The notes: generated by a model not told the origin, from the sequence alone. Counted from the stretch's first letter, positions 22,719-31,660 are shown. The stretch: 64,000 bases of DNA from Sporosarcina sp. NCCP-2716 (GCF_023707985.1 NZ_BRCF01000004.1:186001-250000), one strand, 5' to 3'. A program made the numbers and translations.

Positions 22719-23114
22719 ATGAAGATAAAAGTGAATATCGTCACTCCCGACGGCCCTGTCATGGAAACTGAAGCAGATATGGTGATTGCGGTCACCGAAA
22801 CGGGTGAACTCGGCGTCCTGCCGGGTCACATCGCGATGGTGGCACCGCTTGACATCGGCGCACTGCGTCTTAAAAACGGCACTGACACGGATCACGTAGC
22901 TGTCAACGGCGGCTTCCTCGAAGTCCGTCCTGACGTCGTGACCGTCCTTGCCCAAAGTGCGGAACTCGCTTCCCACATCGACGTAGCCCGTGCAGAACTT
23001 GCGCGCAAAAAGGCAGAGGTCGCCCTCCAGCAGCAGACGAACAAAGTGGAGGCGCAAATGGCTGAACTGAGCCTGCGCAGGGCCATCAACCGCATCAAAG
23101 TTTCCGGCATGTAA
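22719..23114 (+). CDS. atpC: F1Fo ATP synthase subunit epsilon
   Basis: Rotor subunit that can inhibit F1. 131 residues: N-terminal beta domain (VNIVTPDGPVMETEADMV, GELGVLPGHIAMVAPL) and two C-terminal helices (ARAELARKKAEVALQQ onward). Last gene of the operon; a strong terminator follows. Confidence 0.96.
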   Translation: MKIKVNIVTPDGPVMETEADMVIAVTETGELGVLPGHIAMVAPLDIGALRLKNGTDTDHVAVNGGFLEVRPDVVTVLAQSAELASHIDVARAELARKKAEVALQQQTNKVEAQMAELSLRRAINRIKVSGM

Positions 23115-23131
23115 GGCGGATATGTACAAAT

Positions 23132-23166
23132 CGGGCAGAGGGGCAACCCTTCTGTCCGGTTTTTTA
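23132..23166 (+). terminator. intrinsic terminator of the atp operon
   Basis: CGGGCAGAGGG / CCCTTCTGTCCG with loop GCAA, then a T-run. A second stem (GCTCTCCCG / CCGGGGAGC, 23180-23203) follows behind an A-run. Confidence 0.88.
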
Positions 23167-23219
23167 GCGTATAAAAAAAGCTCTCCCGTCGATCCGGGGA
23201 GCCTAGGGAGTTGAATGTT

Positions 23220-23453
23220 ATGGACCTCTACGGTGTCAATCCGCTTCTCGCGATCGGGTCGCACATCTTTTTCATCGGCATCTCCTTCTTCGCGCTGCAG
23301 GCGATCATGCCCCAGGCGATCATCCGGAAGAACCGGGTCTTCCAAACCCAGCTCCTGTATATTTTACTGAGCATTGCCATCGGTTCGGCCGTATCGAACT
23401 TCTTTTTGGACATATCCTATTGGTCAGGAAGGCTGCCGGCATTCTTCGGCTGA
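23220..23453 (+). CDS. ywzB: DUF1146 family membrane protein YwzB
   Basis: Small protein of 77 residues with two membrane helices (AIGSHIFFIGISFFALQAI and LLYILLSIAIGSAVSNFFL). Function unknown. Conserved between atpC and murA in Bacillales. ATG 23220 follows AGGGAG at proper spacing. The stop codon abuts a large palindrome. Confidence 0.88.
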   Translation: MDLYGVNPLLAIGSHIFFIGISFFALQAIMPQAIIRKNRVFQTQLLYILLSIAIGSAVSNFFLDISYWSGRLPAFFG

Positions 23454-23503
23454 TTCGTCGGATGGCCGCGCAGGCATCGATGCCTCCGGGGCCATCCGAC
23501 GAA
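23454..23503. repeat. 50-bp near-perfect palindrome after ywzB
   Basis: Outer arms TTCGTCGGATGGCC (23454-23467) and GGCCATCCGACGAA (23490-23503), inner palindrome AGGCATCGATGCCT. No T-run follows, so it is not a standard intrinsic terminator. Confidence 0.85.
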
Positions 23504-23682
23504 ACGCCCATTAGAATTCGATGAGAAAGGTTTACATCTCCGTGCTCTCGGGAACGGAAAAGATTGTAACTCGTTTGTAATATTGGTGGCAGAAACAGTA
23601 AGCCATTCACCTACACAGATCTTCTTAGGCATACATAACTTAGACTGAGGCGATCTTTTGTCGGAAACAGTCACAATGGCGC

Positions 23683-23711
23683 TTGTGAACCGTCGCTTGT
23701 CGTTGTACAAT
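23683..23711 (+). promoter_or_regulatory. sigma-A promoter upstream of murA
   Basis: TTGTGA at 23683-23688, 17-bp spacer, TACAAT at 23706-23711, about 105 bases before the murA start. Rest of the 23504-23816 gap is AT-rich with no gene. Confidence 0.5.
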
Positions 23712-23816
23712 GGACTGAGTTTGGTTGATTTTTCTACTAGATTCCTAATTGACTTTTGAATAGGTGCACTGAGAACAAATAGAACGTATTATAACTTTGA
23801 GTCGGAGGGGCTTGTT

Positions 23817-25118
23817 TTGGATAAAATTATTATTAATGGTGGGCGTCAGCTGCACGGTACTGTGAGAGTGGAAGGGGCTAAGAACGCAGTGCTCCCGATA
23901 CTTGCGGCTGCGCTGCTGGCGACGGAAGGTGTCAATGTCATTCGGGAAGTGCCGAATCTGTCAGACGTCCGTACAATTAACGAAGTGCTCAAGAGCTTAT
24001 ATGCAAAGACGGAGTATAAGCCTGAGGAAGGCGAGCTCATCATCGACTCGACGGAGACACTGACAAGTGAAGCACAATTCGAATACGTCCGGAAAATGCG
24101 TGCATCCATCTTAGTAATGGGTCCTTTGCTTGCGCGCAATGGCTTCGCACGTGTTGCGATGCCAGGCGGCTGTGCAATCGGTTCCCGTCCAATTGACCAG
24201 CACTTGAAAGGCTTCGAAGCGATGGGCGCGGATATCTCGTTCGGCCACGGATTTGTCGAAGCACGCGCAAAAGGCGGTCTGCAAGGTGCCAAGATCTACT
24301 TGGACTTCCCGAGCGTCGGCGCGACTGAGAACATCATGACAGCAGCGGCCCTAGCGAAAGGGACGACAACGATCGAGAACGCTGCGAAAGAACCGGAGAT
24401 CGTGGACCTCGCGAACTTCATCAACGAAATGGGCGGCCGCGTGATCGGTGCCGGTACGGATGTCATCCGGATCGAAGGCGTCCGCACATTGAAAGGCGCT
24501 GTCCACCACATCATCCCGGACCGCATCGAAACAGGTACGTTCATGGTCGCAGCTGCGATTACAGGCGGCGACGTGACGATCGAGAACGCGCTTCCTGAAC
24601 ACAATGCTGCACTGATTTCGAAACTGCAGGAAATGGGCGTCATCATCACGGAACTCGACGAAGGCATGCGCATCACCGCTGAACATCCGCTGAAATCGGT
24701 TGACCTGAAGACCATGCCGCACCCTGGCTTCCCGACCGACATGCAGTCCCAGATGATGGCACTCATGCTGAAAGCCGAAGGAACCGGCGTCCTGACAGAA
24801 ACGGTCTTCGAAAACCGTTTCATGCACGTCGAGGAATTCCGCCGCATGAACGCGGACATCAAGATCGAAGGGCGCTCCGTCATCATGAACGGACCGTCGA
24901 AACTGCAAGGTGCCGAAGTCGCAGCAACCGACCTCCGTGCCGCTGCAGCCCTCATCTTGGCCGGACTCGTTGCCGATGGTGTCACACGCGTCACGGAACT
25001 CGTCCACTTGGACCGCGGCTACGTCAACTTCCATGAGAAACTGAAAGCACTCGGCGCAGACATCACACGCGTCTCGTCCGAATCCGAAACAGCCGATACT
25101 GAAATCGTGCATTCATAA
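23817..25118 (+). CDS. murA: UDP-N-acetylglucosamine 1-carboxyvinyltransferase MurA (MurAA)
   Basis: First committed enzyme of peptidoglycan synthesis (PEP + UDP-GlcNAc). 433 residues, complete. Fosfomycin-target catalytic Cys at residue 119 in [13 protein letters not shown]; early [14 protein letters not shown] and late [13 protein letters not shown]. The start is TTG, preceded by GGAGGGG. Second MurA of the window; position before spoIID identifies it as MurAA. Confidence 0.96.
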   Translation: MDKIIINGGRQLHGTVRVEGAKNAVLPILAAALLATEGVNVIREVPNLSDVRTINEVLKSLYAKTEYKPEEGELIIDSTETLTSEAQFEYVRKMRASILVMGPLLARNGFARVAMPGGCAIGSRPIDQHLKGFEAMGADISFGHGFVEARAKGGLQGAKIYLDFPSVGATENIMTAAALAKGTTTIENAAKEPEIVDLANFINEMGGRVIGAGTDVIRIEGVRTLKGAVHHIIPDRIETGTFMVAAAITGGDVTIENALPEHNAALISKLQEMGVIITELDEGMRITAEHPLKSVDLKTMPHPGFPTDMQSQMMALMLKAEGTGVLTETVFENRFMHVEEFRRMNADIKIEGRSVIMNGPSKLQGAEVAATDLRAAAALILAGLVADGVTRVTELVHLDRGYVNFHEKLKALGADITRVSSESETADTEIVHS

Positions 25119-25125
25119 TAACGCT

Positions 25126-25157
25126 GACTGTCCCTTCCTATGCGGAGGGGCAGTTTT
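25126..25157 (+). terminator. intrinsic terminator of murA
   Basis: CTGTCCCT / AGGGGCAG stem followed by TTTTTG. Confidence 0.75.
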
Positions 25158-25205
25158 TGTTTTGGGATTAAACCGCATCCGGCCGGCTCCGCCAGACGCT
25201 CCCCT

Positions 25206-25234
25206 GAATACTCCGTCCGCGCCGCGCATACAAT
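25206..25234 (+). promoter_or_regulatory. sigma-E promoter of spoIID
   Basis: -35 GAATACT (25206-25212), 14-bp spacer, -10 CATACAAT (25227-25234). The sigma-E consensus is KMATATT-N14-CATACAHT. The expected transcription start falls at about 25240-25242, on the ATG itself. Confidence 0.75.
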
Positions 25235-25239
25235 GCGGC

Positions 25240-26196
25240 ATGGACAAACGACTATTAGCAGTATTCATCATCCTCCTGTTTTTCATACCGATTGTGCTGA
25301 ACAAGGCATTCAAACCGCCGGACGGCCCCAGCATCCGGAAAGACCCGGCAGTCGCCGCATGCGAAACCGAAATCACCGTGGAAGGAGAGGACAAGCCGCT
25401 GCCGCTCGAAGAGTACATCGTCGGTGTCGTGGCTTCGGAAATGCCCGTGACCTACTCGTCCGAGGCGCTGAAAGCCCAGGCGATCGCCGCCCGCACGTAT
25501 GCACTGAAAGAGACGGCGGAAGGGACGAAACCGATCGGCCGCGGCACTGGCGCCCAAGTGTACGCCAACAAAAAGGAACGGAAGGAGCGCTGGGGGAAGG
25601 CTTTCAAGGAGAACGAAAAGAAGATCCGCGCAGCGGTCGATGCGACGGCGGGCGACATCCTCGTCCATGAGGGCGGCATGATCACCGCGATGTTCTTCTC
25701 CACATCGAACGGCCAGACGGAAACCGCCGAGAACTTCACCGGCAATCCCGTGCCATATTTGCAGAGCGTCGATAGCCCGGACGAGCAGACCGTCTCCGAA
25801 CAGGTCGAGCGCTCCGTCGACATGCCGCTCCGTGACTGGAATCAGAAACTCGGTGTCTCATGGAAGGAAGCCGATTTCCGCGCCCTCCAGCTCGTCCGCA
25901 ACGAAACCGGGCGCGTCCAGCAAGTATTGTCGGGCAGCACGGAATTCAGCGGACGGGACATCCGGGAGAAACTCGGACTGGCCTCGACCGACTTCAATAT
26001 CGGCTTCGACGTCGCGAACAAAGTCGTCCATATCACGACGAAAGGCTACGGCCACGGCGTCGGCATGAGCCAGAACGGCGCCGAAGCGTATGCCAAGAAA
26101 GGCTGGACCGCCGAAAAGATCGTCAGCCACTACTATACAGGCGCAGAAGTAAAAAAATTCGAGAAGTCAGAATCACAATGTTTAAAAACACCTTAA
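25240..26196 (+). CDS. spoIID: stage II sporulation protein D, peptidoglycan lytic transglycosylase
   Basis: Mother-cell enzyme of the SpoIID-SpoIIM-SpoIIP machine that thins septal peptidoglycan and drives engulfment. 318 residues: N-terminal membrane anchor (LLAVFIILLFFIPIVL), then the SpoIID domain with LEEYIVGVVASEMP (catalytic Glu at residue 67), AQAIAARTYAL, FFSTSNGQTE and GYGHGVGMSQNGA. ATG 25240 fits the anchor; there is no ribosome binding site, and the sigma-E promoter lies only 5 bases upstream, so the message looks leaderless. Confidence 0.94.
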   Translation: MDKRLLAVFIILLFFIPIVLNKAFKPPDGPSIRKDPAVAACETEITVEGEDKPLPLEEYIVGVVASEMPVTYSSEALKAQAIAARTYALKETAEGTKPIGRGTGAQVYANKKERKERWGKAFKENEKKIRAAVDATAGDILVHEGGMITAMFFSTSNGQTETAENFTGNPVPYLQSVDSPDEQTVSEQVERSVDMPLRDWNQKLGVSWKEADFRALQLVRNETGRVQQVLSGSTEFSGRDIREKLGLASTDFNIGFDVANKVVHITTKGYGHGVGMSQNGAEAYAKKGWTAEKIVSHYYTGAEVKKFEKSESQCLKTP

Positions 26197-26227
26197 CTTG
26201 CGGAGAATAGCGAGTGAGGTGATCATA

Positions 26228-26890
26228 ATGGGAGAAGAAAAAAAACCGAAAGCCCCTTCTCAGAAAAACAAGAGCAAAAAAAGCAACTGGTTCTGGCCCG
26301 CCGTCTATGCAAGTTTCGCCGTGTTGTTCGTTGGAATGGTTTGGGGTTATAACGCACTGAACAAATCCGAAGCCCCGCAGCAAGCCGCCGTCGACAAAGC
26401 AGAAACAGGCAAAGACAATGTAACCGTCGAGACGAACGCAGCCGCCGAAAACCTGAAGTACCCATTCAAGGAAGACCTGCTTGACCAAGTCGCAATCCTG
26501 CAAGACTTCTACGACGCGAAAGCCGATGATTCAAGCCGTGAAAACGCACTGCTCGTCTTCAAACAGACATACGTAACGAACCAGGGACTCACCCTGTCCG
26601 TCGACGGCAAGCCGTTCGAAGTGGTCGCAGCGATGAGCGGGAAAGTCGACAAGATCATTGCCGACCCGTTCAAAGGTGACGAGATCGTCCTGTCCCACAA
26701 AGACGGACTGAAAACGTACTACCGCTCCGTCACAGGCATCCTCGTCAAAGAAGGCGACGAGATCCAGCAGGGCGAAGTGCTCGCGACGACAGCCGAGAAC
26801 GACTGGAACCCGCAAGCCGGCGTCCACCTGCACTTCGAAGTCCAGAAAGACAACGTCGCCGTCAACCCGCGCTCGTTCCTGGCATTCTAA
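26228..26890 (+). CDS. spoIIQ: stage II sporulation protein Q, M23-like
   Basis: Forespore membrane protein that binds SpoIIIAH across the septum, forming the feeding channel. 220 residues: Lys-rich cytoplasmic head, membrane helix FWPAVYASFAVLFVGMVWGY, and a LytM-type domain. VHLHFEVQ keeps the HxH pair but the first zinc His/Asp motif is missing, so it should be enzymatically inactive, as in B. subtilis. ATG 26228 follows GTGAGGTGA. No convincing sigma-F promoter was found upstream. Confidence 0.92.
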   Translation: MGEEKKPKAPSQKNKSKKSNWFWPAVYASFAVLFVGMVWGYNALNKSEAPQQAAVDKAETGKDNVTVETNAAAENLKYPFKEDLLDQVAILQDFYDAKADDSSRENALLVFKQTYVTNQGLTLSVDGKPFEVVAAMSGKVDKIIADPFKGDEIVLSHKDGLKTYYRSVTGILVKEGDEIQQGEVLATTAENDWNPQAGVHLHFEVQKDNVAVNPRSFLAF

Positions 26891-26904
26891 CGCAATCATC
26901 CACC

Positions 26905-26932
26905 CCGCCTGCCTCCCCGGCAGGCTTTTTGC
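26905..26932 (+). terminator. intrinsic terminator of spoIIQ
   Basis: CCTGCC / GGCAGG stem followed by CTTTTTG. Confidence 0.85.
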
Positions 26933-26957
26933 GTGGGATCAAGGCGGGGAAGCGTGT

Positions 26958-27431
26958 GAAGCGCTCAATTAATGCCGCTAACCGCTCCATTGTGGCAGCT
27001 AACCGCTCCATTCCGGCGGCTAATCGATCAATTGTGCATAACCGCTCAATACGTCTCCATAACCGCTCAATTGCCGCCGCTAACCGCTCCATTCCCGCGG
27101 TCACCGGCCCCATTCCCACCGATTTCCGGTAGTCGCGACAATTCAGCACAGCCCGAACTTCAAAACCAAGATTGAATGGTCAGCTCCGCTGCGCTCCGCA
27201 TTTTCTGTTCGTGTCGTGCCGGCCCAGTTGCCCCCCCATGTCACCTGGAACCTACGCGAGAACCGCTCAAGCCAGCCCCAAAAGCGCTCAAGCCCCCATG
27301 CGACCCGCTCAAGCCAGCCCCAAAAGCGCTCAAGTCCCCATGCGAACCGCTCAAGCAAGCCCCAAAAGCGCTCAAGCCGACCCCATAACCGCTCAAGCCA
27401 CCACAATAACCGCTCAAGCCCACCCCTCCCA
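26958..27431 (+). repeat. composite locus L3: two 21-bp arrays around the core element
   Basis: Left array: seven units from 26958, core TAACCGCTCMATT, 21 bp each except the unit at 27021, which is 18 bp. Core element 27133-27213 (TCGCGACAATTCA, AAAACCAAGATT, CCGCTGCGCTCCGC, TTTTCTGTTCGTG). Right array: eight CGCTCAAG units at 27264, 27285, 27306, 27327, 27348, 27369, 27390 and 27411, exactly 21 bp. Confidence 0.93.
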
Positions 27432-27443
27432 TCCACCCCCAAT

Positions 27444-27472
27444 GAATAGCCGCCCCCTCTGCCGCATACAGT
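27444..27472 (+). promoter_or_regulatory. sigma-E promoter of spoIIID
   Basis: GAATAGC (27444-27450), 14-bp spacer, CATACAGT (27465-27472); one mismatch in the -10. Confidence 0.65.
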
Positions 27473-27507
27473 GAAAGAACAAATGGACGACGAGAAAGGA
27501 AGAGGGT

Positions 27508-27792
27508 GTGCACGAACAAATCCGGAGGCGCAGTGTCCGCCTCGGCAACTTGCTCATCGAAACCGGGCTCACCGTACGGGCGCTCGCAAAAGCGACAGGC
27601 TACTCGAAAAGCACCATCCACAAGGACCTGACAGAACGGCTGCCCAACATCGATGCGGCACTATCGGAAGACGTTGCCAAAATCCTGGCCTATCACAAAT
27701 CGATCCGTCACTTGCGGGGAGGCGAAGCCACCCGGCAGAAATGGAAACTCGAACAGCAGAAACTGAATGAACTTGCGGAAAAAACGGACTAG
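27508..27792 (+). CDS. spoIIID: sporulation transcriptional regulator SpoIIID
   Basis: Mother-cell DNA-binding protein that adjusts the sigma-E regulon and prepares for sigma-K. 94 residues with the helix-turn-helix VRALAKATGYSKSTIHKDL and the invariant YHKSIRHLRGGEAT basic segment. The GTG start follows GGAAGAGG. Own sigma-E promoter upstream; mbl downstream, as in Bacillus. Confidence 0.96.
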   Translation: MHEQIRRRSVRLGNLLIETGLTVRALAKATGYSKSTIHKDLTERLPNIDAALSEDVAKILAYHKSIRHLRGGEATRQKWKLEQQKLNELAEKTD

Positions 27793-27816
27793 CGGCTCAG
27801 CTTGTCTGTTTTTTCC
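27779..27816 (+). terminator. intrinsic terminator of spoIIID
   Basis: AAAAAACGGAC, overlapping the stop region, pairs with GTCTGTTTTTT. Confidence 0.75.
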
Positions 27817-27900
27817 CTGTTGTCACGCCGAAAGTCTCCCCCTCAGCGTCCGCAAAAATAGGTAATTTCAGGACTTATTATGTTCATTTGGCCCGCACTA

Positions 27901-27909
27901 TGCTAAAAT
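27901..27909 (+). promoter_or_regulatory. extended -10 promoter of mbl
   Basis: TGCTAAAAT about 70 bases before the mbl start; no strong -35. Confidence 0.5.
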
Positions 27910-27975
27910 GTTAAGTTAGGAGAGCGTGTAAATTTCCAATTTACCGGCCGAACGAACGGAAGGGGCAGGGATGAG

Positions 27976-28977
27976 ATGTTTGCGAAAGATATCGGCATTG
28001 ACCTGGGAACAGCAAATGTGTTAATACATGTAAAAGGAAAGGGGATCCAGCTCAATGAGCCATCCGTCGTCGCCGTCAACCCGACAACCCGCAGCCTGAT
28101 TGCGGTAGGGGAAGAGGCACACCGGATGATCGGCAGGACCCCCGGCAATATCCAGGTCATGCGCCCCTTGAAAGACGGCGTCATTGCCGACTTCGACAGC
28201 ACCGAAGCCATGCTGAAAGGGTTCATCGACCGGCTGAAAGTCAAAGGCTGGTTCTCGAAACCGCGCATCCTCATCTGCTGCCCGACCGACGTCACAAGCG
28301 TCGAACAGAAAGCGATCAAAGAAGCCGTCCAGAAATCGGGCGGCCGTCAAGTATTCCTCGAGGCGGAGCCGAAAGTCGCTGCGATCGGCGCCGGCATGGA
28401 CATCTACCAGCCGAGCGGCAACATGGTCATCGACATCGGCGGCGGCACGACGGACGTCGCAGTCCTCTCGATGGGGGACATCGTGACGTCCGAGTCCATC
28501 AAGATCGCAGGGAATACGCTCGACCAGGACATTATCCAATCCATCAAGAAAAACCATAAATTGCTGATCGGGGAACGGACGGCGGAAGAAGTCAAGATGA
28601 CTGTCACGTCGCTGTTCCCGGATGGCCTTTCCGAAACGATGGACATCCGCGGACGCGACGTCGTCACGGGCCTTCCGCGCATCGTCACCATCACTTCGGA
28701 GGAAGTCACCGGAGCGATGGAAGAGTCCATCGCCTGGATCCTCCATACGGCGAAGAATGTGCTCGAGAAGACCCCGCCGGAACTGTCGGCGGACATCATC
28801 GACCGCGGTATCATCCTGACAGGCGGCGGCGCGCTCCTGAAAGGGCTCGATCAGCTGCTCGCCGAAGAACTGAAAGTCCCCGTCTTCGTCGCGGACGACC
28901 CGCTCGCCTGTGTGGCGAAAGGGACAGGCATCATGCTGGAAAGCCTGGACAAGAAACGCAGCAAAACGCAACGGTAA
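27976..28977 (+). CDS. mbl: rod-shape actin homologue Mbl
   Basis: MreB-family filament protein that guides lateral-wall synthesis. 333 residues with actin-fold motifs: DIGIDLGTANVLI (phosphate 1), VIDIGGGTTDVAVLS (phosphate 2) and LTGGGALLKGL (adenosine). ATG 27976 follows GGCAGGGATGAG. Position after spoIIID separates it from mreB and mreBH. Confidence 0.95.
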   Translation: MFAKDIGIDLGTANVLIHVKGKGIQLNEPSVVAVNPTTRSLIAVGEEAHRMIGRTPGNIQVMRPLKDGVIADFDSTEAMLKGFIDRLKVKGWFSKPRILICCPTDVTSVEQKAIKEAVQKSGGRQVFLEAEPKVAAIGAGMDIYQPSGNMVIDIGGGTTDVAVLSMGDIVTSESIKIAGNTLDQDIIQSIKKNHKLLIGERTAEEVKMTVTSLFPDGLSETMDIRGRDVVTGLPRIVTITSEEVTGAMEESIAWILHTAKNVLEKTPPELSADIIDRGIILTGGGALLKGLDQLLAEELKVPVFVADDPLACVAKGTGIMLESLDKKRSKTQR

Positions 28978-29021
28978 CAGCCACTGGTCATTCGCGCAAC
29001 AGCAAAAAGGAGGCGGAGCTG

Positions 29022-29861
29022 ATGTTCCGTGGATTTTATACTGCCGGTTCCGGCATGATCGCGCAGCAGCGCAGAACCGAAATGCTTTCCAACAATATGG
29101 CGAACGCCAACACGCCTGGGTTCAAAGCCGAACAGTCGTCCATCCGCTCGTTTCCGGACATGCTCCTGTCGAGCCTCGAGACGGCGAAAATACCCGTGCA
29201 GAACCGGTTCCAGATGAATGGCCTGCGCCCGGTCGGACAGCTGTCCACCGGCACGTATATGCAGGAGACGGCCCCGCTCTTCACGCAGGGCCAGCTCCGC
29301 GAGACCGGACTGACGACGGACATCGCCATGATGGACGGTTCCCTGCCGATCGATGAAGAGACAGGGCGCCCCGGTGCCGTCTTCTTCACACTTGAAGGAC
29401 CGGGCGGCGAACGGGCCTATACGAAAAACGGCAACTTCGCGCTGAACGCGGAAGGCTACCTGACGAACGCCTCCGGCAACTACGTGCTCGACGATAACGG
29501 ACAGCGCATCCAGCTGCCGGACGACGACTTCCAGGTTTCCCCGGACGGTGTCATCTCCTACGGCGGCCTCGGACAGGGCATCCGGCTCGGCATCGGCTTT
29601 GCAGCTCAGCCTGAAGCACTCGAGAAACGGGATAACGGCCTATTTTACGCAGCACAGGACCTGCCCGACGCAAGTAACGCTGACGGCGTCACCTATTCGT
29701 TCCAGCAGGGGTACGTCGAGCAGTCGAACGTCGACGCCACCCGCACGATGACTGACATGATGACCGCCTACCGTGCGTTCGAAGCGAACCAGAAAGTGCT
29801 GCAGGCATACGACCGCAGCATGGAGAAATCCGTCTCCGAAGTAGGACGAGTCAATGGCTGA
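29022..29861 (+). CDS. flhO: flagellar basal-body rod protein FlhO
   Basis: Distal-rod/hook-family protein of the flagellum axial structure. 279 residues: N-terminal rod motif with SNNMANANTPGFK and C-terminal helix ending in AYRAFEANQKVLQAYD. ATG follows AAGGAGG. Paired with flhP 36 bases downstream, behind mbl as in B. subtilis. Shows the organism carries flagellar genes. Confidence 0.93.
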   Translation: MFRGFYTAGSGMIAQQRRTEMLSNNMANANTPGFKAEQSSIRSFPDMLLSSLETAKIPVQNRFQMNGLRPVGQLSTGTYMQETAPLFTQGQLRETGLTTDIAMMDGSLPIDEETGRPGAVFFTLEGPGGERAYTKNGNFALNAEGYLTNASGNYVLDDNGQRIQLPDDDFQVSPDGVISYGGLGQGIRLGIGFAAQPEALEKRDNGLFYAAQDLPDASNADGVTYSFQQGYVEQSNVDATRTMTDMMTAYRAFEANQKVLQAYDRSMEKSVSEVGRVNG

Positions 29862-29897
29862 CCGCGCATTCCGCACTAGCGAAAGGAGTCTTTCCAG

Positions 29898-30731
29898 ATG
29901 ATCCGTACGATGACGACAGCTGTCAACACCATGAACCAGCTGCAGAACAATATCGATATCATCGGCAACAATCTATCCAACCTGACGACGCATGGCTACA
30001 AATCGAACCAGGCGAGCTTCCAGGAGATGCTGTACCAGCAGTTCAACAACGACAAAGCCGACAAGGCCCCGCGTGAAACGCCTGCAGGCATCCGCTACGG
30101 CGTCGGCGCCATGCTCGCCCAAACGCAGATGAACTGGAAAACGGGCGTCCTGCAGCCGACGGACCGCAACCTCGACTTCGCGCTGACTGAGCCTAAACAG
30201 TACTTCAACGTCATCGTCCAGGGACCTCAAGGACCGGAAACCGTCTATACGCGCCAGGGCAACTTCTACCTGTCCCCTGAAGGCAACCGGGTCGCTCTCG
30301 TCGACTCGGAAGGCAACGCAGTGGCCGGCCGCGGCGGCAATCCGATCACGTTCGCAGGCCCTGTCGATGACTTCGAACTGCGGGACGGCGGGACACTCAT
30401 CGCAAAACGGGCGGACGGGACAGAACAGACCGCACAGCTCGCCGTGACGCGGATGGAGCGGCCGAACCTCATGACCCGCCTGTCGTCGACACACTTCAAA
30501 GTGCCGGATAATCTGGATGAACTCAACGTCACGGAAGCGGATATCTTAACGGAACTCACCGGAGCGGGCGGCGCACAGCCGGCCATCCGCCAAGGTGCAC
30601 TCGAAGGGTCCAATGTGGACTACCAGAAAGAAATGACAGACCTCATCAACGTCCAGCGATCGTATCAGTTCAACTCACGTACGGTCTCCATCGCTGACCA
30701 GATGCTCGGCCTGGTCAACAACATCCGGTGA
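29898..30731 (+). CDS. flhP: flagellar hook-basal body rod protein FlhP
   Basis: Paralogue of FlhO in the same unit. 277 residues; IDIIGNNLSNLTTHGYKSNQ at the N-terminus and VQRSYQFNSRTVSIADQML at the C-terminus are the paired rod-protein signatures, with the FlgE/F/G central fold between. ATG follows GAAAGGAG. Confidence 0.93.
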   Translation: MIRTMTTAVNTMNQLQNNIDIIGNNLSNLTTHGYKSNQASFQEMLYQQFNNDKADKAPRETPAGIRYGVGAMLAQTQMNWKTGVLQPTDRNLDFALTEPKQYFNVIVQGPQGPETVYTRQGNFYLSPEGNRVALVDSEGNAVAGRGGNPITFAGPVDDFELRDGGTLIAKRADGTEQTAQLAVTRMERPNLMTRLSSTHFKVPDNLDELNVTEADILTELTGAGGAQPAIRQGALEGSNVDYQKEMTDLINVQRSYQFNSRTVSIADQMLGLVNNIR

Positions 30732-30751
30732 GCCGAATGGGGAGTATAGAT

Positions 30752-31189
30752 ATGACTGATGAAAAACGATTGACACCGAACCCGGCCGAGCCGCCGATCG
30801 ATAAGCCGGAAAAAGCCGCGCCCGTAAGCCGGACGGAAGCCCGCAAAGCACATGCCGCTACAGCAGCGGAGGCGGCAGCTGGACAGGAGCGCCCGACCCG
30901 CAGCAGGCGGCGCACGGAAGAGGTGCCTGAACCGAAAGTCCGGACAAAGCGCAGCGAGCAGCAGGCAGAAGCCGGCGACGACGCAGCCGGGGCGAAACCG
31001 GTCCGCTGGGTGCAGATCCGCATCCTGCCGATCTACGTCCGCGTACTGATCGTCCTCGTCCTCCTCGCGGTGGCTGTCGTGGCAGGCGCCATGATCGGCT
31101 ACAGCATCCTCGGCGACGGTTCCGCAGGCGACGTGTTCCACAAAGAGACATGGACACACATTTTCGATATTATGAACGGTAAAGAATGA
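30752..31189 (+). CDS. EpuA-family membrane protein (often annotated DNA-directed RNA polymerase subunit beta)
   Basis: 145 residues: a long charged, low-complexity cytoplasmic N-terminus rich in Glu, Arg and Ala, then the conserved block [20 protein letters not shown] with one membrane helix, [12 protein letters not shown] and a [10 protein letters not shown] end. The family is named EpuA; the polymerase label in databases has no functional basis that I can see here. ATG 30752 follows GGGGAG; an earlier in-frame ATG overlaps flhP. Usually found next to fabZ, as here. Confidence 0.85.
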   Translation: MTDEKRLTPNPAEPPIDKPEKAAPVSRTEARKAHAATAAEAAAGQERPTRSRRRTEEVPEPKVRTKRSEQQAEAGDDAAGAKPVRWVQIRILPIYVRVLIVLVLLAVAVVAGAMIGYSILGDGSAGDVFHKETWTHIFDIMNGKE

Positions 31190-31214
31190 ACCAACTGGTA
31201 AAAGGGGGAGTCCC

Positions 31215-31649
31215 ATGCTGACAGCAGAACAGATCCAAGCAATCATCCCGCACCGCTATCCATTCCTGCTCGTCGACCGCATCACCGAAGTCGAAGAGGG
31301 CGTCCGCGCCAAAGGATTGAAAAACGTAAGCATCAACGAAAATTATTTCAACGGGCACTTTCCCGGCTATCCGGTCATGCCGGGCGTCCTGATCGTCGAA
31401 GCACTGGCGCAGGTCGGCGCAGTCGCCATTTTGCAAAAGGAAGAGAACAAAGGCCGTCTCGCGTTCTTCGCCGGCATCGACAACTGCCGTTTCAAGCGCC
31501 AGGTTGTCCCGGGTGACGTCCTTCAGCTGGAAGTTGAGATCACGCGGATGCGCGGTTCGATCGGCAAAGGACATGCTGTCGCGACGGTCGAAGGCGAAAT
31601 CGCATGCGAGGCGGATATCACGTTCGCACTCGGTGCAAAAGAGGCCTGA
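31215..31649 (+). CDS. fabZ: 3-hydroxyacyl-[acyl-carrier-protein] dehydratase FabZ
   Basis: Dehydrates beta-hydroxyacyl-ACP in fatty-acid elongation. Hot-dog fold; 144 residues. Catalytic His in [14 protein letters not shown] and Glu in VLIVEALAQ. The N-terminal [13 protein letters not shown] is diagnostic. ATG follows AAAGGGGGAG. Confidence 0.96.
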   Translation: MLTAEQIQAIIPHRYPFLLVDRITEVEEGVRAKGLKNVSINENYFNGHFPGYPVMPGVLIVEALAQVGAVAILQKEENKGRLAFFAGIDNCRFKRQVVPGDVLQLEVEITRMRGSIGKGHAVATVEGEIACEADITFALGAKEA

Positions 31650-31660
31650 CCGGCTGGCAG

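Noticed and set aside
26180-26227. Sigma-F promoter of spoIIQ around GGAGAATAG
   Set aside because: Misses a required A of the -10 and spacing to the GTTTA upstream is wrong; left unassigned.
26929-27474. Open frames through array L3 that read as heptad peptides (AANRSIP-type and AQASPKS-type)
   Set aside because: They arise because 21 bp is seven codons. They lack ribosome binding sites, and sister arrays with 20-bp units break the frame, so coding is not the conserved property.
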